DNA from: Duganella lactea
GTDB taxonomy: Bacteria > Pseudomonadota > Gammaproteobacteria > Burkholderiales > Burkholderiaceae_D
Length of the DNA stretch: 64,000 nt
Direction of reading: 5' to 3'
Assembly (NCBI RefSeq): GCF_009857505.1
Contig: NZ_WWCP01000013.1
Location: 1-64,000 of the forward strand
Part shown: piece by piece, positions 1-8,208 of the stretch
Layout: the number at the start of each line of letters is the position of its first letter
Position numbering within the stretch: the stretch's first letter is position 1
Position numbers and translations under genes: made by a program
The notes under the pieces: generated by a model
What the model was told of the DNA's origin: nothing
The model's input: the letters and a program-made list of their open reading frames with translations, nothing else
Databases searched by the model: none

Positions 1-1
1 T

Positions 2-466
2 ATCGAGCGCGGCGGCGGCGCCGGTGACGGCGCCGACTTCGCGCTGTTCCACGCCGGCGCCACGCTGATGGCGCTGCGCGCGGCGCACATCCAGGAGGCG
101 CTGCCGTTCGCCCGGGTGCAGCGCACCGTCGGCACCGGCGCGCGCGTCGGCATGCTCGACGTGCCGCTGGCGGGCGGACGCCAGCAGGTGGTGTGGGTGT
201 TCGACCTGGCGCTGCTGGTGAGCGGCGCGGCCACCATCGTCGGCGACCACAGCCAGGTGATGCTGGTGCGCCACGGCGACGCCCTGGTCGGCCTGCTGGT
301 CGACGAGCTGCACTCGGTGCAGCCATTCGCCGCCGCCGACCTGAGCGCCTCGCCGCTGGTGGCCGGCGAGGCGGCGCTGGCGCCGCGGCTGATCCAGGCC
401 AACCAGGGCGCGCTGCTGATCCAGGAAATCGACGTCGAACGGCTGTTCGCCCGGCTGCGGACGTAG
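2..466 (+). CDS. CheW-like domain protein, C-terminal fragment
   Basis: The window opens inside this gene, so only the last 154 residues are visible. They resemble a CheW domain: a hydrophobic strand around FALFHAGATLMAL, the GMLDVPL region, then VVVFDLALL-like and MLVRHGDALVGLLVDEL strands and a terminal QEIDVERLF helix. CheW domains couple chemoreceptors to the CheA kinase or act as scaffolds. It ends with TAG about 120 bases before an exported DUF2807 protein, which is probably a separate unit. The N-terminus is outside the window, so it could be a stand-alone CheW or the end of a larger chemotaxis protein. Confidence 0.6.
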   Translation: MERGGGAGDGADFALFHAGATLMALRAAHIQEALPFARVQRTVGTGARVGMLDVPLAGGRQQVVWVFDLALLVSGAATIVGDHSQVMLVRHGDALVGLLVDELHSVQPFAAADLSASPLVAGEAALAPRLIQANQGALLIQEIDVERLFARLRT

Positions 467-590
467 CCGTCGCGCAACAGCGGCGCCGATTTCCACCGTT
501 CGTCGCAAAAGGGTCGGCGCGGCGTCGCAAGTTCAGTAAAATCCTCCTGTCGCTGTGACCCAGCATTCGCCATCGCCACGAGGAATCCCC

Positions 591-1253
591 ATGCGCCGCT
601 CCCCCGCCGCCCTGCCGCTCGGCCTGATCATCTGCCTGATCGCCTGCCTGAGCGCCGGCCTGCTCGCCCCCCACGCCGCCGGCGCCGCCGACAGCGAGCG
701 CCAGGTGGCGCCGTTCATCGCCATCCACGCCAAGGGCGCGTTCGCCATGACGGTCGAGGTGGGCCGGCCGCAGTCGCTGCGCATCAGTGGCGAGGAGCGC
801 TTCCTGGCCGCCGTGCAGACCACGGTGGTCGACAACGAGCTGCGGATCACGCTGCCGGAAAAAACCTATACCGGCACGCAAAAGGACCCGCGCATCACCA
901 TCAGCGTGCCATCGCTGAGCCGGGTCAAGGTGGAGGGCGCCGGCGAGACCGTGCTGCACCAGCTGCGCGGCGAGCGGGTCGACATCGGCTACCTGGGCGC
1001 CGGCCGCCTGGCCGCCGACGGCAAGGTCAAGTACCTGCGCCTGAACGCCAGGGGCGTCGGCGAGGTCGACGCCGGCCAGTTGCAGGCCGAGCGGGTCGAC
1101 GTCAACTTCGAGGGCCTGGGCAACGTCAGCGTCCGCGCCAGCGTGCTGCTCAACGCGGTGGCCAAGGGCATCGGCAACCTGACCTACTACGGCCACCCGC
1201 CGACGGTCAACCAATCGGTGAGCGGGATCGGCAACGTCAAGGCCGGCGACTGA
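591..1253 (+). CDS. Exported DUF2807 (head GIN / adhesin-like) protein
   Basis: A 220-residue exported protein. The ATG at 591 follows an AGGA Shine-Dalgarno and starts a signal peptide of about 33 residues ending near AAGAA; a GTG 36 bases upstream is open in frame but would put a charged tail before the signal. The mature part is the DUF2807 beta-helical fold, with repeated short strands such as VDIGYLGAGRL, LRLNARGVGEV and VDVNFEGLGNV. Members are secreted or surface-associated; the biochemical role is unknown. It ends 41 bases before the GGDEF/EAL gene, so the two may be cotranscribed. A second DUF2807 gene lies on the other side of that gene. Confidence 0.8.
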   Translation: MRRSPAALPLGLIICLIACLSAGLLAPHAAGAADSERQVAPFIAIHAKGAFAMTVEVGRPQSLRISGEERFLAAVQTTVVDNELRITLPEKTYTGTQKDPRITISVPSLSRVKVEGAGETVLHQLRGERVDIGYLGAGRLAADGKVKYLRLNARGVGEVDAGQLQAERVDVNFEGLGNVSVRASVLLNAVAKGIGNLTYYGHPPTVNQSVSGIGNVKAGD

Positions 1254-1294
1254 GCCGCCCGCGCCCGCGCCCCCACCTCCCCCACCCGCCACCG

Positions 1295-3553
1295 ATGGCC
1301 GTCGCCAACGACCTCGCCCACTGGCGCGCGCAAATCTTCGCCCGGCTGCTGCTGGTGGTGTTCGTGCTGGGCCTGCTCACCGCCGTGCCCAGCGCGCTGC
1401 TGGCCGCCAGCGAGGGCCTGTGGTCGATCGCCGTGATCGACCTGGTGGCGCTGGTCTGGATCGGCGTCATCTGGCGCTGGCGCCGCCTGTCCTACACCAC
1501 CCGCGTGGCGCACTTCATCAGCGTCGCCTACCTGGTCGGCGCGGCGCTGCTGCTCAAGGTCGGCCCGGTCAGCCAGATCTACCTGCTGGCGGTGCCGGTG
1601 CTGGCGGCGCTGCTGCTGGGCCTGCGCCCGGCGCTGTGGATGCTGGCGCTGTCCGGGCTGACGGTGATGGTGCTGGGCTACCAGGACCACCCGGTGCCGC
1701 CGTTGCCCGGCCTGCCCGACTACGCCTTCCTGCGCGCCGCCATCCTGTCGGTCAACTTCATGTTCATGACCGCCGTGCTGACGCTGTCGTGCGCGGTGCT
1801 GCTGCAGCACCTGGAGCGCTCGTTCGACCAGCTGTCGGCGCTCAACGCCGAGCAACGCCTGACCGCCGCCGCGCTGGCGCGCCTGAACGACATGGTGCTG
1901 ATCGCCGAGGTCGCGCCGGGCGCCGGCCAGCACATCATCTTCGTCAACGACGCCTTCGAGCGCCGCAGCGGCTACGCGCGCGCCGAGGTGCTGGGGCGCG
2001 ACCTGCGCCTGCTGCGCGGCCCCGCCACCGAGCAAAGCGTGATCGACGCCATCGACCAGGCGATGGCGCAACGCCAGACGGTGCGCGCCGAGCTGCTGAA
2101 CTACAGCAAGAGCGGCGAGGCCTACTGGGTCGAGACCGAACTGGTGCCGCTGGCCGACGCCGGCGGCGTCAACACCCACTGGGTGGCGGTCGAGCGCGAC
2201 ATCACCGAACGCCGCAAGGCGGAACAGGCGATCCACCGGCTGGCCTTCTACGACGTGCTGACCGGCCTGCCCAACCGGCGCCTGCTGATGGACCGCATCA
2301 ACCAATTACAGGCCGGCTGCGCCCGCAGCGGCGGCGCCGCCGCCGTCATGTTCATCGACCTCGACCGCTTCAAGACCATCAACGACGCCCGCGGCCACGC
2401 CACCGGCGACGCGCTGCTGTGCCAGGCCGCCAACCGCCTCGGCGCGCTGATGCGCCAGGCCGACACCGTCGCCCGCATCGGCGGCGACGAGTTCGTGGTG
2501 CTGCTGGCGCATCTGGCGCCCGGACCCGGCGAGGCCACGCGCGCGGCGCTGACGGTGGCCGAGAAAATCCGCGCCGCACTGGGCCGGGACTGCGCCATCG
2601 GCGGCCAGGTCTACAACTGCACCGCCAGCATCGGCGTCACGCTGCTGCCCAAGGCCGGCACGCCGGCGCAAAGCGCGCAAGACCTGCTGCGCGAAGCCGA
2701 CACCGCCATGTACCGCGCCAAGTCGCAGGGCCGCAACGGCATCGCCTTCTTCGAGCACGCAATGCAGGCTGAGCTTGAGCAGCGGCTGACGCTGGAGCGC
2801 GACCTGGCCGCCGCGCTGGCCGCCGGCCATCTGCAGATGCACGTGCAGCCGCAGGTCGACCGCGCCGGCCGCCCGGTCGGCGGTGAACTGCTGATGCGCT
2901 GGCCGCGGGCCGACGGCGCCAGCGTGCCGCCGCACGTGTTCATCCCGGTGGCCGAAGAATCCGGCCTGATCGTCGCGCTCGGCGCGTGGGCGCTGCGCCA
3001 GGCCTGCGCGGCGGTGCTGCGGCTGCAGGCGGCCGGGCTGGCGATGCCGCTGTCGGTCAACGTCAGCCCGACCCAGTTCCGCCAGCCCGACTTCGTCGCC
3101 CAGGTGCGCCAGGTGCTGGCCGACACCGGCGCGCCGGCGCGGCTGCTGGTGCTGGAGGTGACCGAGGGACTGCTGATCGACAAGATGGACGACACCATCG
3201 GCCGCATGCACCAGCTGACGGCGCTGGGGCTGCGCTTCTCGATCGACGACTTCGGCACCGGCTACTCCAGCATGGCCTACCTGAAGAAAATGCCGCTGTA
3301 CGAGCTGAAGATCGACCGCAGCTTCATCCAGGACACGCCGCACGACGCCAACAGCCGGGCGCTGGTGCAATCGATGCTGGCGATGGCCGGCCACCTCGGG
3401 CTGCGGGTGGTGGCCGAGGGCGTCGAGACGCGCGCCCAGGCCGACTTCCTGACGGCCCACGACTGCGCCTGCCTGCAAGGCTATCTGTACGCGCGGCCGA
3501 TGCCGCTCGACGCGCTGATCGCGCTGCTGGGCCGCGTCAGTTCACTACCGTGA
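1295..3553 (+). CDS. Membrane PAS-GGDEF-EAL c-di-GMP protein
   Basis: A 752-residue bifunctional c-di-GMP turnover protein. Residues 15-172 hold about five or six hydrophobic segments, followed by a PAS domain (about 190-310) ending in DITERRKAEQ. The GGDEF domain has an intact GGDEF at 396-400 preceded at the usual five-residue distance by RQAD, an RxxD inhibitory site. In the EAL domain the signature reads ELL (E531), the catalytic DDFGTGY is at 651-657, and EGVET and LQGYLYARP follow. Both activities look possible from the motifs. No clear ribosome binding site precedes the ATG, which suggests translation linked to the upstream DUF2807 gene. The 3' end overlaps the convergent DUF2807 gene by 17 bases. 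Confidence 0.9.
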   Translation: MAVANDLAHWRAQIFARLLLVVFVLGLLTAVPSALLAASEGLWSIAVIDLVALVWIGVIWRWRRLSYTTRVAHFISVAYLVGAALLLKVGPVSQIYLLAVPVLAALLLGLRPALWMLALSGLTVMVLGYQDHPVPPLPGLPDYAFLRAAILSVNFMFMTAVLTLSCAVLLQHLERSFDQLSALNAEQRLTAAALARLNDMVLIAEVAPGAGQHIIFVNDAFERRSGYARAEVLGRDLRLLRGPATEQSVIDAIDQAMAQRQTVRAELLNYSKSGEAYWVETELVPLADAGGVNTHWVAVERDITERRKAEQAIHRLAFYDVLTGLPNRRLLMDRINQLQAGCARSGGAAAVMFIDLDRFKTINDARGHATGDALLCQAANRLGALMRQADTVARIGGDEFVVLLAHLAPGPGEATRAALTVAEKIRAALGRDCAIGGQVYNCTASIGVTLLPKAGTPAQSAQDLLREADTAMYRAKSQGRNGIAFFEHAMQAELEQRLTLERDLAAALAAGHLQMHVQPQVDRAGRPVGGELLMRWPRADGASVPPHVFIPVAEESGLIVALGAWALRQACAAVLRLQAAGLAMPLSVNVSPTQFRQPDFVAQVRQVLADTGAPARLLVLEVTEGLLIDKMDDTIGRMHQLTALGLRFSIDDFGTGYSSMAYLKKMPLYELKIDRSFIQDTPHDANSRALVQSMLAMAGHLGLRVVAEGVETRAQADFLTAHDCACLQGYLYARPMPLDALIALLGRVSSLP

Positions 3554-4400
3554 CGCGCTTGCCGCTGAGATTGCGCTGGGCCGGATTGCCGTACACCGTC
3601 ACCGCGCCCGAGCCGTTGGCGTAGGCCACCAGCGACTGCGTGACGGTGGCCGAGATGCCGCCCGAGCCATTGCTGCTCAGGTCCGCGCTCTGGCTGGTCA
3701 GGCCGGCCAGGTCGGCGCTGCCGGAGCCGTTCAGGCGCACCGTCATGCTGCGCACGTTGCCGCTGGCCTGGGCGCCGCCCGAGCCGCGCAGGTCCAGACT
3801 GAGCGCCTCGCCGTTGACGCGGCCCAGGTCCAGCCGGCCGGAGCCGTTCAGGCGCGCGCTGGCGCTGCCGCTTTCCAGCGCCGACGCGTTCAGGCCGCCG
3901 GAACCGTTGAGTCGCGCATCCAGCCGCGCCACCCGGCCGGCCAGGCGCACGCCGCGCGAACCGTTGAGCGACAACTCCAGCGGCGCGCCGTTCAGGCCAT
4001 CGACCGTCAGCGACCCGGAACCGTTGGCGCTCAGATGGCGCAGCACCGGCGTGCTGTAGAGCACGCGCAGCGGCTGGCTGGTGCGGATGCTGCCATCGAT
4101 CCACACCCGCAGCGTGCCGCCGCTGGCGTCGGTGCGCACCAGCGGCACGATATTGCTGTCGCCCTCGATCTGCAAGGCGGTCTGCTGGCCGACCCGCACC
4201 TCGACCTGCATCGGGCCGTTGACCTCGAAGCCGTCGAGCGTGGCCACCTGGCGCTGCTCGACCAGCGGCTGGCCATCGCCCTGCACCGCGTTGGCGCTGA
4301 AGCTGGAACGGTAGCCGCCGTCGCCGCCGTCCGGCACGACGATGACGGCGCAACCGGCGACGATGGAAAGAGTGGCGAGAGCGATCAGGGTGCGGCGCAT
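3537..4400 (-). CDS. DUF2807 lipoprotein with NGSG beta-helix repeats
   Basis: A 287-residue predicted lipoprotein. The start at 4400 gives a short signal peptide with lipobox VAGC near residue 17; the frame stays open upstream but that extension is not signal-like. From about residue 125 the protein is a run of short strands carrying the motif NGSG or a close variant about every 18-25 residues (SANGSGSL, SLNGSRGV, RLNGSGGL, RLNGSGRL, RGSGGA, RLNGSGSA, SNGSGGI, ANGSGAV), as expected for a right-handed beta helix. It is a more repetitive paralogue of the protein at 591-1253. It runs convergent to the GGDEF/EAL gene and overlaps its end. Function unknown; an envelope or matrix role is inference. 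Confidence 0.8.
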   Translation of the reverse strand: MRRTLIALATLSIVAGCAVIVVPDGGDGGYRSSFSANAVQGDGQPLVEQRQVATLDGFEVNGPMQVEVRVGQQTALQIEGDSNIVPLVRTDASGGTLRVWIDGSIRTSQPLRVLYSTPVLRHLSANGSGSLTVDGLNGAPLELSLNGSRGVRLAGRVARLDARLNGSGGLNASALESGSASARLNGSGRLDLGRVNGEALSLDLRGSGGAQASGNVRSMTVRLNGSGSADLAGLTSQSADLSSNGSGGISATVTQSLVAYANGSGAVTVYGNPAQRNLSGKRVTVVN

Positions 4401-4527
4401 GATGGTCAGTCCTGGAAGTGATAGTGTGGCCACTATAGCCAAACGACCAGCCGCGCGCGGCGTCGATGCGACCAACGGTCGAAAAGCGGGGCTGAAACGC
4501 GCAAACAGCGGTGTTACCATAGCGGCC

Positions 4528-4860
4528 ATGAATACTTCCGACCTGCACGACCTGCGCGACCGCACGCGCCAGTTCGCCCGCGAACGCGACTGGGCGCCCT
4601 TCCACACGCCGAAAAACCTGGCCATGGCCCTGTCGGTCGAGGTGGCCGAAGTGGTCGAACACTTCCAGTGGCTGCCGACCGGCAACGAACTGAGCGACGC
4701 CGGCCGCGCCGCCGTGCGCCACGAGCTGGCCGACGTGCTGCTCTACCTGGTGCAGCTGGCCGACCGGCTGGAGGTCGACCTGCACGCCGCCGCCGTCGAC
4801 AAGATGGCGCTCAACGCCATCAAGTATCCGGCCGAGCGCTGTCCGCCGCTGGTTCGCTGA
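4528..4860 (+). CDS. MazG-like nucleotide pyrophosphohydrolase
   Basis: A 110-residue all-alpha NTP pyrophosphohydrolase of the MazG/dCTPP1-like type, expected to hydrolyse (d)NTPs, including damaged ones, to monophosphate and pyrophosphate. The metal-binding motif is intact: EVAE (first ExxE) near residue 34 and ELAD (ExxD) near residue 67. The length fits the short single-domain members such as RS21-C6. The start at 4528 was chosen because it begins the conserved DLHDLRDRTRQFARERDW segment; 62 upstream codons in frame look unrelated. It is divergent from the DUF2807 lipoprotein, and its 3' end overlaps the convergent HPF-like gene by 41 bases. Confidence 0.85.
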   Translation: MNTSDLHDLRDRTRQFARERDWAPFHTPKNLAMALSVEVAEVVEHFQWLPTGNELSDAGRAAVRHELADVLLYLVQLADRLEVDLHAAAVDKMALNAIKYPAERCPPLVR

Positions 4861-5197
4861 GCTCCGGCGGCTCGGCCATATCGAGCTTTTCATGGGTGAA
4901 GGCGCGGCGGCGGGCCAGCTCGCGCGCCAGCGCACGGTCGGCGCGGTCGGCGGCGCGGTCGATCGCCACGTACAAATCCTCCTCGGTGTTCTCGATCACC
5001 ACGGTCTTGCCGTGATCAAGGCTGATCTGAATCTTGCAGCGCTTGTCGCGGCCGCCGCGCGGGCCGTTGATGTCGGACAACCAGACCGCCAGCCGGCGCG
5101 TCAGCGCCCAGCCGACCGAGGTTTTCAGGCGGCGGTGGACATAGGCCCGCAGGCCCTCGGTCAGAACCAGACCGTTCGATTGTATGGCGATATGCAT
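4820..5197 (-). CDS. Short HPF/RaiA-family ribosome-associated protein
   Basis: A 125-residue protein of the hibernation-promoting factor/RaiA (S30AE) family. It begins MHIAIQSNGLVLTEGLRAYV, the usual first strand and helix, and contains CKIQISLDHGKTVVIENTEEDLYVAIDRAADRADRALARE, split here only by wording; this is the second half of the fold. A strong GAGGAG ribosome binding site lies eight bases before the ATG. Such proteins bind the 30S subunit in stationary phase. This copy is short and lacks the C-terminal dimerisation domain of long HPF; a main hpf gene is normally near rpoN, so this is probably an additional paralogue. Confidence 0.8.
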   Translation of the reverse strand: MHIAIQSNGLVLTEGLRAYVHRRLKTSVGWALTRRLAVWLSDINGPRGGRDKRCKIQISLDHGKTVVIENTEEDLYVAIDRAADRADRALARELARRRAFTHEKLDMAEPPELSEPAADSARPDT

Positions 5198-5232
5198 GAT
5201 CAGCGCTCCTCTTCTCGGTGGATGACAGCACC

Positions 5233-5260
5233 AAGATAGGGACGCCGGACCGGCAAACAA
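5233..5260 (-). promoter_or_regulatory. Candidate sigma-70 promoter of the HPF-like gene
   Basis: On the minus strand, TTGTTT (5255-5260) and TATCTT (5233-5238) are separated by 16 bases, about 36 bases upstream of the HPF-like start codon. The match is fair, not perfect. Confidence 0.4.
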
Positions 5261-5303
5261 CTCGAATATTCCTGATTAACACATCGAATAAATCGATGGT
5301 TGC

Positions 5304-6209
5304 TCAGCGTGGCAAGCCGAGCGCCTGGCGCACCTGCGCCGCGATGATCGACCACGACGGCGACGCCGGCGCCACCTCGTCGTAATGGCTGCCACCCGGC
5401 AACACCAACACCTCGGCCGCGTCGCCGGCCGCCTGTGCGCGGCGGGCGTAATCCTGGCCCACGCGCAGCGGCGCGATGTCGTCATGCTCGCCGTGGATCA
5501 GCACCGTGCGCACGCCGGCCGGCAGCAGCTCGGCCGGCGAGGTGTCGCTGAAAATGTCGGGCCGCGCCGCGCTGGCCACGCCGGCCAGCTGCGCCATGTC
5601 GCGCTCGCAACTGGACTTGATCAGCGCCTGCTCGCGGCGCAGGTCGGCCAGCCCGCCCAGGCTGATCACCACCGGCACCGGCAGCGGATCGGCCACATAC
5701 AAGGGACTGCCGCGCGGCAGCCTGGCGCGCGCGGCGGCCCACTGCGCCAGATGGCCGCCGGCCGAATGGCCGATCAACACCACCCGCGACAAATCGAGCC
5801 GGTGCTCCGGCGCCAGCGCGCGCAGGCGGTCCAGCGCGGTCGCCACGTCCTGATACATGCCGGGATAGCCGCCGCCCGGCTCGTCATAGCGGCGGTACTC
5901 GACATTCCACACCGCCACGCCCTGCGCCGCCAGCTCGCCGGCCATGGCGCGCATCTGCACGATGCCGCCGAACGCCTGGGTCCAGCAGCCGCCATGGATG
6001 ATCACCGCCACAGGGAACGGCCCGGCGCCGGCCGGCAGGAACAGCTCGGCGAACTGCGACGGCGCCGCGCCATACGCCACATGGCGCGCCGGCGCCGGCC
6101 CGTTCAGGGCCAGATAGTCCTGCAAGGTCATCGGCGCGGCCGCGCCGGCGGCGCCGGCATTGCCCGCGATCGCCGCCGCCAGCAATGTCCTGCGTAGTTT
6201 TTTCAACAT
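5304..6209 (-). CDS. Exported alpha/beta hydrolase (esterase/BD-FAE type)
   Basis: A 301-residue alpha/beta hydrolase. The first 25 residues form a signal peptide ending GAAGAAA. The catalytic elements are visible: oxyanion-hole motif HGGCW near residue 73, nucleophile elbow GHSAGG near residue 148, the acid in HGEHDD, and the base in GGSHYDEV near the C-terminus. These match the kynurenine-formamidase/feruloyl-esterase-like group of small esterases; the substrate cannot be told from sequence. It is divergent from the caspase-like gene and lies 106 bases upstream of the HPF-like gene on the same strand. Confidence 0.85.
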   Translation of the reverse strand: MLKKLRRTLLAAAIAGNAGAAGAAAPMTLQDYLALNGPAPARHVAYGAAPSQFAELFLPAGAGPFPVAVIIHGGCWTQAFGGIVQMRAMAGELAAQGVAVWNVEYRRYDEPGGGYPGMYQDVATALDRLRALAPEHRLDLSRVVLIGHSAGGHLAQWAAARARLPRGSPLYVADPLPVPVVISLGGLADLRREQALIKSSCERDMAQLAGVASAARPDIFSDTSPAELLPAGVRTVLIHGEHDDIAPLRVGQDYARRAQAAGDAAEVLVLPGGSHYDEVAPASPSWSIIAAQVRQALGLPR

Positions 6210-6348
6210 CCGGCCTCTCCCTCTATCAACAGTAACAGCAGTCCAGACAAACCGCCCGATGCCGCATGCTACACTTAAACCGGTGACGCTCGCCAGAGCG
6301 CCGCCGCGCTGGTGCGCCAGAGCTCCTCACCACCATCAATTCGCCAAC

Positions 6349-8160
6349 ATGAATCACCGCATCGCGCTTTCCATCGGCATCGCCAACTACAACGAACCCG
6401 TCCACCAGCTTGGAAACGCCGGCAACGACGCCGTGCTGATGGCCAAGACGCTGACGTCGCGCGGCTTCGACACCACGCTGTGTCCCGATCCGGATCAGCC
6501 CCAGTTGCTCGCGGCGCTCGACACCCTCGAGGCCAGGTGCGCGGCCCTGGCGCTGGAGGGCAAAGAGGTGTTTTGCGTGGTCTACTATGCCGGGCACGGG
6601 GTGGAAATGAACGGCAACGGCTATGTGATGCCGGCGGACTTTCCCGCCGAGCTGCAACCATCCACGCTGTCGCACTATGGCGTTTCTCTACTCAACATTC
6701 TGAGCAAAATGACCGCCGCCGCCGGCCCCAAGTTGCTGGTGCTGGACGCGTGCCGCGAATCGCTCGCGCACTGGAACAGCTTTGATATGAACCGGTTCGC
6801 CGAAAATGTGGCGGCGGACCGCAGCACATTCGGCGCCGCACTCGACGCCACCAATGTTGTTATCGCCTACTCGACCTCATCGGGCGCCATTGCCAGCGAT
6901 GGCAAAGGGCAAAACAGCCACTATTGTGAACAGCTCGCGGAGCTGCTGCTGCGGCATGACCTGTCGATCACCGAGATGCTGACCGAGGTCGGGCAGCGCG
7001 TCATCATGCGCTCGGCCACGCGGCAACGGCCGTGGTACACCTCCAGCCTGCTAAAGCGCTACAAACTCAGCGACTTGCCGCACTATCAGCTGACGCAGGC
7101 GGTTCCGGTGAACACCGCGATCGATTACGCTGCGCGCATCCACGAGAGACAACTGGACATGACGGTGATCCTGCACAATCAGCGCCATGTCACGCTTGCC
7201 GATGAATTCGAGCGCCGGCGGCTGCTCAACGCGAAATCGGCCATCCAGGCCATCGCCGTGCATGGCGAGCAGCTGTTCGTCAAGACCGCCAACAACCAAG
7301 TGACCATATGGAGCGGCGACGGCAACGCTCCGGTCGTCATCAAGGTGCCGCGGGATGACACCTTCGGCATCGAAGTCTCTCCGCGGGGCACCGCATTTGC
7401 CATCTACGGCATGCGCTGCTTCCAGCTGTTTGTCCTCGACGACAGCCACTGGCGTTGCGCGCATCAGCTACAAGGCCCCAATATGAGCTACTACGGCGCC
7501 GTCTTCCCGAGCGAGCGCGAGGTGTTCATCTGCAACGGCAAGGGCGAGATCAGCCGTTTTGACGCCTCCGGGCCGACCACGCTGCGGCACGACATCACCA
7601 CGGACATTCACGGGCCGATCTACGATTTGGCGGTGCTACCTGGCGCGCGGTTGCTTGCGGCCAGTTGCTGCGGTGGGCAGGTTCTGTATTTCAACCTGGC
7701 GACCCTCGCGCTGTCCGGGCGTACCACGCTCGGACGCGTTGGCGACAACCGTTCCGTCAATTATGCCGCGCTGCGCGAGATCGGCGCCAGCGACAGCGAG
7801 GCGCTGGCGATCCTGGACCGCCGCGACGTTCTGCTCGACGACAGTGGCACGGAATGGGAAGCGGAGGACGACAGCGCCAACAGCTATGAGGATAAACTGA
7901 AATACTGCGTCCGCATCGCGCATCTGGACCATAACCTGCTGTGCTGCGTCGCGGTCGCGGATGCGCGTGTTCTGGCGATCGGCTCCGAACATGGCTTTGT
8001 GTTTATGCTGGACATCCGCAACGGCGCCGTCTTCCAGACCCTCGACATCGGCGGCGGGCGCGGCACGAAGTTGCAGTGGCTATGCGCCGCTGCCAGCGGC
8101 GTCGCCGCGCTGTCGGCCGACGGCGTCATGCTGACGTACCACAGCGTGCCGGCATTCTGA
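6349..8160 (+). CDS. Caspase-like (C14) protein with propeller-like C-terminus
   Basis: A 603-residue cytosolic protein. Residues 3-250 form a caspase/metacaspase p20-like domain: the first strand is RIALSIGIANY, the catalytic histidine is H83 in YYAGHG, and the catalytic cysteine is C135 in LDACRES, so the dyad is intact. Residues from about 300 to the end read as short beta-strand repeats resembling a WD40-type propeller (VTIWSGDG, GEISRFDASG, GQVLYFNLATL, GFVFMLDIRNGAVFQTL). Bacterial caspase-like proteins act in regulated proteolysis, including abortive-infection defence, but nothing next to this gene names its trigger. There is no signal peptide. Codon use appears less GC-biased than in its neighbours, consistent with acquisition. 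The ATG at 6349 directly precedes the conserved domain; no clear ribosome binding site is seen. Confidence 0.8.
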   Translation: MNHRIALSIGIANYNEPVHQLGNAGNDAVLMAKTLTSRGFDTTLCPDPDQPQLLAALDTLEARCAALALEGKEVFCVVYYAGHGVEMNGNGYVMPADFPAELQPSTLSHYGVSLLNILSKMTAAAGPKLLVLDACRESLAHWNSFDMNRFAENVAADRSTFGAALDATNVVIAYSTSSGAIASDGKGQNSHYCEQLAELLLRHDLSITEMLTEVGQRVIMRSATRQRPWYTSSLLKRYKLSDLPHYQLTQAVPVNTAIDYAARIHERQLDMTVILHNQRHVTLADEFERRRLLNAKSAIQAIAVHGEQLFVKTANNQVTIWSGDGNAPVVIKVPRDDTFGIEVSPRGTAFAIYGMRCFQLFVLDDSHWRCAHQLQGPNMSYYGAVFPSEREVFICNGKGEISRFDASGPTTLRHDITTDIHGPIYDLAVLPGARLLAASCCGGQVLYFNLATLALSGRTTLGRVGDNRSVNYAALREIGASDSEALAILDRRDVLLDDSGTEWEAEDDSANSYEDKLKYCVRIAHLDHNLLCCVAVADARVLAIGSEHGFVFMLDIRNGAVFQTLDIGGGRGTKLQWLCAAASGVAALSADGVMLTYHSVPAF

Positions 8161-8187
8161 AAAAAAAAGCCGCCCCGAAGGGCGGCC
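8161..8187 (-). terminator. Rho-independent terminator of the amine-oxidase/TonB-receptor operon
   Basis: GCCGCCC (8169-8175) pairs with GGGCGGC (8180-8186) around a CGAA loop. On the minus strand the hairpin is followed by a run of T (8161-8168). It lies 22 bases past the stop of the TonB-dependent receptor and also separates it from the convergent caspase-like gene. Confidence 0.9.
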
Positions 8188-8208
8188 CAAAAAGATCCAA
8201 GCCCCCGC

